Shown piece by piece: positions 55,567 through 64,000 of a DNA stretch of 64,000 bases. The stretch is from Aphrocallistes beatrix (lineage: Eukaryota > Porifera > Hexactinellida > Sceptrulophora > Aphrocallistidae), in NCBI GenBank assembly GCA_963281255.1, contig OY725490.1, forward strand, positions 3,844,001 to 3,908,000, written 5' to 3'. The notes beneath the pieces are model-generated. The model searched no databases, had not been told where the DNA came from, and saw only the letters and a list, made by a program, of their open reading frames with translations. A program made the translations under genes and the position numbers. How positions within the stretch are numbered: position 1 is the first letter of the stretch; each line of letters begins with the position of its first letter.

Positions 55567-55671
55567 CCAGGAATGTTGAATTGAAAGTGAAAGTTAATTG
55601 AAAGTGAATTGAAATTGAAAATGAAAGTGGGGTTTTTCTATTTATACCTTGGACCCCAAGTAAACGTAGGG
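55567..55671. repeat. GAAANNGAAA foldback, copy 4
   Basis: GAATGTTGAATTGAAAGTGA onward parallels copy 1 closely, ending with CTATTTATACC and a partial right end. It lies 40 bases from copy 3 in the same orientation. Confidence 0.8.
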
Positions 55672-55681
55672 ATATCTATAT

Positions 55682-55714
<33 letters not shown>

Positions 55715-55719
55715 TAATA

Positions 55720-56316
55720 CAGGCGGCCCTCGCCGTTCACGGGTTTGCCATTCGCGGTTTCGACTATTCGAAATTTTTTTGAGTCTTGTTTTGCTATTCG
55801 CGACTCGTTCCCTCGACTATTCGCGGTTTTCGTTGCTCTCTTCAGTAGTTTCATGGGCTACCATAAGTCTATAACCTTATACCTATCTTCATATTATCCT
55901 GGCAATAGCATTTAGTACTGTTTCTATTGTTCCATACTAATACTAGACTCTATTGTTTCTACTTATACTCATAATTTTCTACTTAATAATTACATCATGC
56001 ATAAAAGGAATTTGGTTGGTGATTGAAAGGTTAGACTTTACTATTTAGGTATGGTACTTAGGTTTGCTACTAGGGGATTTATATCTTTCATTTATCACTT
56101 CATTTATTATTACCATTTCACTTGTGCCAGTGTTTGTATAAGTATTACAGCTTAACTATTGACTCAATAATGTATTTAGCAAACTGTATCTAGCGTCGTT
56201 TTTATAATCTAGGAACGTAACCCCACGATTCTCATTGAACTAACGTCTTGCCGTTCGCGATATTGCCATTCGCGGCAATTCTCAGGAACGTAACCCCCGC
56301 GAACGGCGAGGGATAC

Positions 56317-56319
<3 letters not shown>
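55720..56319. mobile_element. Pogo/Tigger-type element, 600 bp (TA TSD)
   Basis: Ends CAGGCGGCCCTCGCCGTTC and GAACGGCGAGGGATACCTG, flanked by TA. ATTCGCGG words are tandem near both ends. No transposase. Confidence 0.88.

Positions 56320-56375
<56 letters not shown>
56320..56375. repeat. (TA)n microsatellite
   Basis: About 28 uninterrupted TA units between two TA-inserting elements. Confidence 0.95.
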
Positions 56376-56378
<3 letters not shown>

Positions 56379-56852
56379 TGCCCGGACAAAAGTATTCGAC
56401 CACCACAGAAACTGCCATACAAATAGTATTAAAGTGGGTGTATTCATAAAGGAATATGTACTCAAACTGTAAGGAATACTCTATTTTTTATTTCAAATTC
56501 GTAAACTACACATTATAATTACTCATAATTGATAGCCTCAGCTTAATTACTAACTCCCAAGTTGAGAAATATCAACATTTGCTACTCGATGCTACTTGTC
56601 CCAAGTCACGGCTATTATATATGGTGGCGTTTAGTGACACAAAGTGGCATAGGTTGATAATTTCTACAGAAGAATAAGTGATTGAGTTGAAACTGTCAAT
56701 TATGAGTAATTAGAATGTGTAGATTACGAATTTGAGCTAAAAAATAGAGTATTTTCTACTGTTTAAGGACATGTTGCTTTTTTAATAGATCTAATTTAAT
56801 ACTATTTGTATGGAAGTTTTCGTGGTGGTCGAATACTTTTGTCCGGGTAGTG
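56376..56852. mobile_element. Tc1-like MITE with long ends (TA TSD)
   Basis: CAGTGCCCGGACAAAAGTAT and its complement begin arms of about 60 bases that include CCATACAAATAGTATTAAA. TA on both sides. Confidence 0.9.
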
Positions 56853-56877
56853 TATATATATATATATATATATATAT

Positions 56878-57355
56878 ATGTAACGAATTGATTGAAGAAA
56901 CTGCCAGGCACAGAAAACTGATTTTTGGCATGTGGGAGTCTTTTGGCTATGGCTCCACTAAGTTCTGACCTCAGACGAAAATGTCGACTCATCATGAAAT
57001 TGTGATGTCATTGTCACCTTTTTTTAAAATTAAAAATTTCAGTTTTTCGACCATAACTCAGCCGTTTTAAGTGATAGAAGGCTGAAATTTAAATAAATTG
57101 TATATATCTCACATATAATACAACTACCATAAAAAAATGATGATTCATCACTCTGTTATGAGGTCATCATTGCACATCAAAAAACTTTTATAATTGACAA
57201 ATTTGGTGATTTTTCGTGCGATATCGATTATAACAGTAGGGCAGACGTATTTAGTGATGTTATCCCCATTATAATTAATCAATGTTACCACAGGCGCCCG
57301 CAGGGCGCCTTCGGCGGACACAGTGTTAGCAGCGCGAGCAAGCGAAGCGCGCTTG
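56878..57355 (+). mobile_element. Non-autonomous Helitron copy H9
   Basis: Family core from TAACGAATTGATTGAAG to a shortened tail ending GCGCGCTTG. The main stem is partly deleted (GGCGGACACAGTGTTAGC). The 5' end is missing. Confidence 0.85.
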
Positions 57356-58128
57356 TACGGTATAAAACTATAAATAAATAATTCCAATTGAATACCTTTA
57401 TATGTTTGTTGTCTTCATAATCCTTCCTTGATCTGGGAATGGCTCTGAACCATTGTTCGCGTAATCACTAATCTTTGGGAAATTAAAAATTGAGGTTGAT
57501 TTATCTTCACCCAAATAGTTAGATCTGCAGCCTGGGACAAGACAGGACATCTGAATAGTCAAAATAAGTTGTAGTTAAAAGTAGTAAGTTGAGGATAAAA
57601 GTGGTAATGAGAATAGAACGTTCTAAGGTATTGGTATAAATTTTGTAAATATACATTATGGGTGGATAAAAAACAAATCGCATTCGAATCTGTACTTGAT
57701 TGTTTTGATGTGGGAAGTGATATCTCGAAGTAAAATCTGCACAAGCCAAATAATGTTTAAAAATAAACATTATTTGGCTTTTGTATCATACTTTAATTAA
57801 ATCATCACTAGACCTAATGATTGATAAACTTCTTTCACAATCATTATGGCGTCAATTTCTTAAATATTAATGGAATATTGGAATTGCAATAAAACGTAAA
57901 AGTGAAATTAAAGTATGGATTCAAAAATATTCTAATATGGTTTATAAGATGTCTAAGGTGTGTAGTTAGTTAATAAATTTAACATCAAATTTCAAATTTC
58001 CCAAGACGATTTAGAAAATATCAACATACAACATCTAATTAACTAACCAATCCCTGGTCCCAAAAATGTTAAGCGCGCCATTGCCTTAGTGTATAGAATG
58101 CTATGATTACACCTTTTATATTCTAGAT
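57356..58128. other. Spacer with a perfect 17-bp hairpin (57743-57780)
   Basis: AAGCCAAATAATGTTTA and its exact complement surround a 4-base loop. The right part (58030-58112) is a copy of the repeat at 54105. No gene. Confidence 0.5.
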
Positions 58129-58293
58129 CAGCGCTGTCCAACAGGCGGCCCGCGGCCTTGCTTTGTGCGACCCACGTTGCGTCCAAAATGCCTCTATCCA
58201 TACCCATCCCGAGTGCACGCCCCTGTATTGCAGCCCGCCACTAAATGGTATGAAGCAGTTGCGGCCCGAAGTAAATATAGTTGAACAGCCCTG
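58129..58293. mobile_element. 165-bp hAT MITE, copy 2 (TSD TTCTAGAT)
   Basis: Same family and length as 21670-21834. TTCTAGAT flanks both sides exactly. Confidence 0.93.
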
Positions 58294-58528
58294 TTCTAGA
58301 TAAAGCTCATTTAGATTGATCAACCATAATCTTTTTTGTTTTGCAAACGTTTGCCATCAACCTTAATAGAGATAAAGTCCTTTTTTCCAGGTAATATACG
58401 AGAGTAATCTTCACTTTCATAAAACTCTCTTACTCTCTCGGTTACATTAACAGGTAGCCTTACAACAACCGCGTTGTGGTTGTTGCTGGGTCCACATAAG
58501 TTAGATAACTATCACTGTGTCTCATAGT

Positions 58529-58980
58529 CAGGGGTGTAGTGTAGGGGGAGCGGGGGGGAGCAGTGCTCCCCCACTACAAATTCAAGGGGGAGCGGTGCTC
58601 CCTCACTACAAATTTGAGGGGGATCGGCGCTCCCTCACTTTAACTTGACGATTGTTATTACCTATAGAATCGTTTGGCAAGAATGGATTGCGGAGTCGAC
58701 TGTTTTATAATGTACTGAAAGCATACATGCCAACCTCTCATGCAAAATAACGGGACATAAGTAGTATCATAATTCTGCCTCGGTGTGTCGAAGTTTGAAA
58801 TATAAAACATCTGCATCGAAGAAGGACAACATTATTTGGAAGTATTTTTAGTTTATGTTACTCGTAATGTGGATTACAACATGTTTCGGTGTTAGAAAAG
58901 TAACTTCGTTTTACCAATTTTTGCTTAATATATTCTTTTATAAGCGCTCCCCCAAAAGAAATTTGAGCACTACACCCCTG
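58529..58980. mobile_element. hAT MITE (TSD CTCATAGT)
   Basis: Ends CAGGGGTGTAGTG and CACTACACCCCTG are exact inverted repeats. CTCATAGT flanks both sides. GGGGGAGCGGTGCTCCC-like words repeat near the left end. Confidence 0.93.
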
Positions 58981-58986
58981 CTCATA

Positions 58987-60595
58987 GTACGTAAGCCAAA
59001 ACATTTTTGAACAATGTTCAATTTTTGCACAACACCAATTACTTCTGACTACCCAGGATAATAATAACTCATATATTTGAGTTAGGTAAATATAAAGTGC
59101 AAATAATCACCTGGTGCAACCAGTATTAGGTACAGACTAGGTACATACATCAATTTTATTAAACACAGAAATATTTCAAAAGGGGCTCCTGTCCGATAAT
59201 CACGTATAATCGTTGATTAAATTGGAAATAGCTTAAACTACATTCTATAAATCAACAACACAATTGTGGAATATATATACCATGATAAAATGTCATTAGA
59301 GATTTAGTTCTCAACCTAAGGAGACATCGAGTTTTGGTCATGATTGTATCAATCAGCAAAAATACAGATATTCCTGCTGTTAAGCTCCTCATCTCGAAGA
59401 AAAAGTAGGAGATATTGTCTAAAACTTACACCAAAAATTACTTGTTATATATGTATATAAACTGGTGTAAAAGTTTGGCACGCTTGGTGAGTAAATATTT
59501 ACATTATGATGATTTGGGGAGCTGTGACGTAAATGTCGAACATAAAAGATAAAAATATTACAAATTTTTCAACAAGCGGTTTTTCAAAAACAACTTAAAA
59601 TAAATAATTAATATTATATAGTTTTGGATATCTTTAGTGATATAACTCACATGCAAATTATAAATTCTGAGATATTGGAGATTTAAGGTTGTTGATTGCA
59701 TTGAATGACCCATATATATTGACCATATTTGGAGAATTTTTTGGTTGTCCGTTCCTAGCAACGGCCAGGAATGTTGAAAAATTCCGATCTCCAAATTTTG
59801 GAGTATCCATACCGAGTGACCCCTTGTTCTTCTCGGCTAGGTTCAGCGAGTACGAATATGTTAATTAGAACATGTAGAATAATGAAGCTTTTGTGGTATG
59901 CCATAGTGGCTGGTATAGTTGAATGTGGTAAACCTTCATCTATTCCACATATTATATTTTGGAGAGTTCTAATTAGCATATTCGTACTCACTGAACCTAG
60001 CCGAGAAGAACAAGGGGTCACTCGGTATGGTTACTCAAAAATTTGGAGATCGGAATTTTTCAACATTCCTGGCCGTCGCTAGGAACGGGTAACCAAATAA
60101 ATTCTCCAAATATGGTCAATATATATATCATATCGCTGGAAATTTAGTGCTGGACGAATTCAACAATAAATATGATCTGGTGTAATTAAAGAAGATATTA
60201 TTGATAGATACAATCCCGGTGATATCACATTATTATAATGTAAAATTCAAATATTAATAATTCGTTCAATAATTAATATTTTAATTTGAAATTTGAAACA
60301 CAAAATACACCAAGGCTGAAATAAACGTAGTTTAAAGGAAAAGTTTGTATCATAAATATTTCATGAGATATTAGCCAAATACTGAGACATAAATTTGATG
60401 TGTCACAGCTAACTCATTTTGTAAAAATTTAAAATTTAACCTTAAAAATGAACTATACCAACTCTCTTCTTTCCACTGGTATAATTATTTTTTGATCTAG
60501 GACGAATACTTTTTTCGAGTGATAAGCGATTAAGTGTGACTCCGAATCCGCCGCTGAATCTGCTGCTAAGATAACACTCGTTCCATTAAAGCTAA
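58987..60595. repeat. Right arm of the large inverted duplication
   Basis: Reverse complement of 49053-50735. It contains the palindrome 59720-60118, absent from the left arm. The inner end is at TACGTAAGCC, where the hAT MITE 58529-58980 also stops. Confidence 0.85.
59720..60118. mobile_element. 399-bp palindromic MITE related to the 0-2 kb foldback
   Basis: Ends TGACCATATTTGGAGAA and TTCTCCAAATATGGTCA. The arms share AGTGACCCCTTGTTCTTCTC with the foldback at 40-2115. The left arm of the duplication shows the uninterrupted site, giving an AT-rich duplication of about 6-8 bases. Confidence 0.88.
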
Positions 60596-60639
60596 ATAAA
60601 ACATCATTTCGGCTTATATTGTCAGATATCTAGTTCAAA

Positions 60640-60960
60640 CTATAGTTTTAGTGTCTAATTGTTAGTCTTGCTGTGATGTGCTATGGATCTATTTCGAATG
60701 TATTATGTTTGTTTGCAATTAAAACAACTTATTATGATTATAAACGCTCATTGATTAAATGCTTACCTTTTGAACCCAGTGATATGAATTTAATAATTGT
60801 GGTATAGAGGAGTACTATATCAAATAGAAAACGAATAAATGTTAAATTGATAATTAGTGAAAAAATCACTTAGCTCGTTTAACCAATCCATGGTCCAGAA
60901 ATTATAGTTGGCGCCATTGCCTTTGTAGTATATTAAAATGCTATGGTTATTCCTTTGAAG
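60640..60960. repeat. Dispersed repeat block
   Basis: 60640-60860 mirrors 11270-11400. 60880-60960 is a diverged copy of 54105-54190. No gene. Confidence 0.55.
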
Positions 60961-61019
60961 TATTAATGACAACGGCAGTCTTTTGTCGTGTCATACGATG
61001 ATTAATATTTTGAGAGTGA

Positions 61020-61394
61020 AGCCATATACATACACTAACCGGACGAAAGTATTTGAACATTTCATTATTTCCTACAAATAGTAGTATATTGGATCTCATG
61101 AAGGGAAATACATTCACACTTTATAAGATACTAGGAGTCTGATTTCATTTTCGAAATCGACACAAGTTCTAACAAACGGCTCGATGACTCGGTGACTCGC
61201 GAGTCATGACTCGATGAATCTGATAAATGACTCGTGAGTCATCGAGTCATATGACTCGTCAAAATTTCTAATGACTCGAGTCATCGAGTCATTTGACTCG
61301 TTGGAAATTTTGATGACTAGTCATCGGGTCTGACTCGATGACTCGTGATGACTCACGAGTCATTGAGTCAATCAAATGACTCGTGAAAAGCCCT
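61020..61394. mobile_element. Tc1-like end plus GACTCG-rich element
   Basis: TACACTAACCGGACGAAAGT (61031) looks like a Tc1 terminus. From about 61185 to 61385 the words GACTCG, GAGTCAT and CGAGTCAT alternate in both orientations, ending near AAAAGCCCTA. This is a MITE-like array; no TSD was identified. Confidence 0.55.
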
Positions 61395-61399
61395 ATTGA

Positions 61400-61575
61400 G
61401 TGTAGGGGGGGAGCGCGCTCCTAATTTTGAGGAGTGCTTGATGTTCTGTTGATAATAAAAATCTTATTTGGCCCGGGCAAAAATGGATATTGGCGGCCCT
61501 AGATTAGGAGCGCTGCTCCGACTTCCGCTTCAGCCTCACTTCTCCAAATAGGAGCGTGCTCCTTTAATAATATTG
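61400..61575. repeat. GGAGCGC/GCGCTCC repeat, partner of 5.33 kb
   Basis: Inverted GGAGCGCGCTCCTAATTTTG and AGGAGCGCTGCTCC blocks. The right part matches 5330-5425 inverted. Confidence 0.5.
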
Positions 61576-62058
61576 CTCTGAATATCAATGGTTATTATAA
61601 GTCTCAAACATGAAAAAAGTAAGTACTTTATTGTTATTCATTGTACATAATATTGTTTACAATTCCCAGTTACAGGGCTTCATATACCCGGGTATCGAAT
61701 AGTAATCGAAATCTTACACCAATGAATTGTCCGGGCCTTTGAGAACCAGATTCCAACCATAGTAATAATTGTACAATGAAAACTTTGAAATCTTTTTGGG
61801 AGGGGGGGGCGACCGCACGTTCGCCCCCCCTGGTCTATTCCATTAATTGCTTGAATTAATACTCACAAAAATGTCACCATATATACTTAATACGTAGAGT
61901 CAATTCTATTTAAAAACACACATACTAGATACATAGATATTTGACATAGTGATAGTGTCAGGAACAGGAAATTTTGGGTCAAATTATCACTTTTTCCAAT
62001 AAAATTAGTATGGAATGTCATCGACTGGGGCAGCTCAAACCCCAATAAATTATCACTA
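61576..62058. other. Spacer with a hAT-like GC patch
   Basis: GGGGGGGGCGACCGCACG near 61803 recalls hAT subterminal sequence. No gene. A short stretch near 61995-62050 resembles the MITE at 40384-40544. Confidence 0.35.
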
Positions 62059-62493
62059 CAACGCTTCGCTTGCTTCCGCTCCGCGGCTGGCGGATACAAA
62101 GTACCCGCCAGAGGCGCCCTGCGGGCGCATAGGCTCACAATGATTAATTATAAGTTAGATAACATCTCTAATTACGTCTGTCTTACTGTCACAATCGATA
62201 TCACTCGAAAAGTCACAAAATTTGTCAATTTTTTATTTTTGATGAGTAATGATGACGTCATAACAGAGTGATGAGTCATCATTTTTTGATGATAGTAGTA
62301 ACATATGTGAGATATATTAATATACACATTATATTAAAAATTTAGCCTTCTATCACTTTAAATGACTGAGTTATGTTCGAAAAACAAATTTCTAATTATA
62401 AAAAAGGTGATAGTGGCATAATTCCATGATGAGTCGACATTTTCGTCTGAGGTCAGAACTTAGTAGAGCCATAGCCAAAAGACTCCCACATGC
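62059..62493 (-). mobile_element. Non-autonomous Helitron copy H10
   Basis: Inverted copy with hairpin tail GGCGGATAC-AAA-GTACCCGCC. In this stem one C-G pair is replaced by T-A on both sides. The core runs to about 62493 (CCAAAAGACTCCCACATGC), where the 5' end is lost. Confidence 0.85.
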
Positions 62494-62699
62494 TTTCTAT
62501 AGATTAATCCTTTCCAAAGCGTGACTACTAGCATATGTGTCTACTTGTGCAGTTTGCCACTTGTTATTACCAGTATATATTTTTGGAAGAAGTGGATCAA
62601 GGTGGCACAAGCGATATTAATTACCTTTTAAACATAATTGATATATAGAAAACTTCTAAACTGAGTAATTCGAGCGTGTATTTTTCGAACTTAATGTCA

Positions 62700-62800
62700 G
62701 ATTTTTAATTAATCAATGTGATCCCATGCACCCACAGGGCGCCTCCAGCGGACATAAAGTGTCCGCCAGCCGCGCAGCGCAAGTAAGCGAAGCGCGCTTG
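62700..62800 (+). mobile_element. Helitron 3'-tail remnant (H11)
   Basis: TAATTAATCAATGTGATCCC through the stem (CAGCGGACA...TGTCCGCCAG) to GCGCGCTTG at 62800. The Tigger element follows after TATA. Confidence 0.8.
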
Positions 62801-62806
62801 TATATA

Positions 62807-64000
62807 CAGTCGAACCTCCGAGATCCGGACCTCCAAGATACGGGCACCTCCCTCAACCGGGCACCCATTTTTCTTCAATTAAAAATGAAATCCCAACTTT
62901 ATATAATTTTTTCCCGGATAACAAAGCTGACTTGGGTAATTAATGTCAAACGCATTTCTAACCTGGTAGTACATGCCAATGTAATTTTCCATAACTTAGA
63001 AAATATACATTTTTTGGTACGTATTATCCATATAATGTGTGAATATGAAATAAGATGTGGATCTAATGATTGAGAAATTGACGAATTGATAATTGGGTAT
63101 ATGTTCTTTCCACGGCGGGCCTATCTCTCCACCTCTTGACGAGTAGCAAGTACTCGATATCAATGTCACCTAAATAATCTAGCTACTCCAATGCAACACC
63201 TAAAGCTTCATATGCCTCTGAAGGTGTCACTAAGCTTTGAATTTGTTCATTATCCGAGTCAGGATCAACTTCTGTTTCAGTTCTCTCGTTTTGAACATGG
63301 GAAACAATTTCTTCATCAGTTATGATTTCATATCCCGGATCAAGATAATCATCATTCAACCAATCTTCTGTTTCTGAAGAACCCAATTCCTGGAATAGTT
63401 CAGAAATTTCAGCTGATTCAGTGTCTGATTCTATATCTCTAGCAGCCATCATATGATCATCTGGTTTGAGTTATTCCAACCCCGTGATAAACAATCAGTG
63501 GATGTTTCACTCCATGCTTGTGCTGCCCAATAGACAGCATGTTTTATTGTTAGCTCTTTTAAAACTGCAGGAATAGATAGATGTGATGTTTTTTCTTCAA
63601 GAATGAGGTGCCGCAAAAGTAATTTTTTGTATCTCCTTTTCACTGATTCTATAATGCCTTGATCCATAGGTTGTACGAGTGAGGTTGTGTTGGCAGATAA
63701 AAACATGGTAGTTACGGTCCTATCTTGAGACTGTAGTTTATCAGCAGAGGGATGTGCTTGGGCATTATCGAGGAGAAGTAGAATTTTACATTCTATACCT
63801 ATTTCGTGACAAAATTGTTTCACATGTGCTACAAACTTACGTTGAAACCACTCTAAAAACACCTTGGAATCCATCCATGATTTATGTTGTGTGAAGAGTA
63901 GTGAACAGGAAGACTTTCCATGTTCGTGTGCTTGAAACATCGAGGCTTACTACTTTTGTGGATAAATGTCAAAGGGAGACGACAACTTCCAGAGGCATTT
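62807..64000 (-). mobile_element. Tigger/pogo transposon (continues past the window)
   Basis: CAGTCGAACCTCCGAGATCC at 62807, preceded by TA, is one terminal repeat, with TCCGGACCTCC and CCGGGCACC words behind it. The transposase reads towards this end on the minus strand. The other end lies outside the window. Confidence 0.85.
63183..64000 (-). pseudogene. Tigger/pogo transposase, C-terminal half
   Basis: Minus strand. SSKPRCFKHTNMESLPV near the window edge is followed in a shifted frame by SWMDSKVFLEWFQRKFVAHV, the DDE_1 core LLLLDNAQAHPSADKL and TMFLSANTTSLVQPMDQGI, and then AVYWAAQAWSETSTDCLSRGW. A further shift near 63450 leads into an acidic C-terminal tail (LFQELGSSETEDWLNDD). The catalytic Asp in LLLDNAQAH is present; the first Asp and the DNA-binding CENPB domain would lie beyond the window. 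At least two frameshifts, so inactive. Confidence 0.9.

Noticed and set aside
9144-56995. Recurring short frame beginning MMSRHFRLSSE in four Helitron copies
   Set aside because: It follows from DNA similarity among non-autonomous copies, occurs in either orientation, breaks off in microsatellite TA and has no domain; not supported as a protein.
55642-56995. Frames with IYIYIYIY or YIYIYI runs
   Set aside because: Translations of (TA)n microsatellite, not genes.

Overview
This window looks like a transposon-dense, AT-rich stretch of an invertebrate metazoan genome. The evidence is spliced animal-type genes, metazoan transposon families (Tc1/mariner, pogo/Tigger, hAT, P-like, Helitron, Ty3/gypsy) and one recognisable host gene of the DNAJB12/DNAJB14 co-chaperone family. 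I cannot narrow the organism further. There are no operons, rRNAs or convincing tRNAs. Only two reading frames look like intact host-type genes: the DNAJ gene at 3.4-4.5 kb (minus strand) and an unrecognised intronless 368-residue gene at 36.3-37.4 kb (plus strand).

Layout. 0-2.1 kb: a large foldback carrying a decayed gene with a nuclease-like and a cysteine-rich segment. 2.4-5.2 kb: Tc1 remains around the DNAJ gene. 5.5-7.2 kb: a small broken LTR element with both LTRs, interrupted by a hAT MITE. 7.6-15.8 kb: hAT MITEs and a cluster of related non-autonomous Helitrons in both orientations, one of which holds a four-level nest. 16.0-20.0 kb: a hAT transposon with exact 8-bp target duplications and two nested MITEs. 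20.1-21.4 kb: a Tc1/mariner element. 21.6-27 kb: MITEs and a 1.9-kb TTAA-flanked element without coding capacity. 27.2-31.5 kb: a spliced transposase-like pseudogene, a gypsy pol fragment inside inverted repeats, and an OTU-protease pseudogene. 31.8-35.7 kb: MITEs. 37.8-43.2 kb: a second Tc1/mariner and a second hAT. 45.8-49.0 kb: a third, internally deleted hAT and a MULE-like MITE. 49.0-60.6 kb: a large inverted duplication whose spacer holds a second gypsy fragment, a second copy of the transposase-like gene, P-element-like remains and more MITEs. 60.6-64 kb: Helitron pieces and a Tigger element running off the window.

The genes form no pathway; the window is best read as a layered record of insertions. 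Many boundaries are supported by target-site duplications visible in the sequence, and the two arms of the 49-60.6 kb duplication act as each other's empty-site controls. The most notable non-gene signals are a Helitron 3' cassette of GC-rich hairpins with compensatory base changes, a hAT MITE swollen with GGGTCA arrays, a small foldback family carrying GAAANNGAAA arrays, and a MITE with 9-bp target duplication and 15-bp subterminal repeats. LTR elements are described only as broken fossils.
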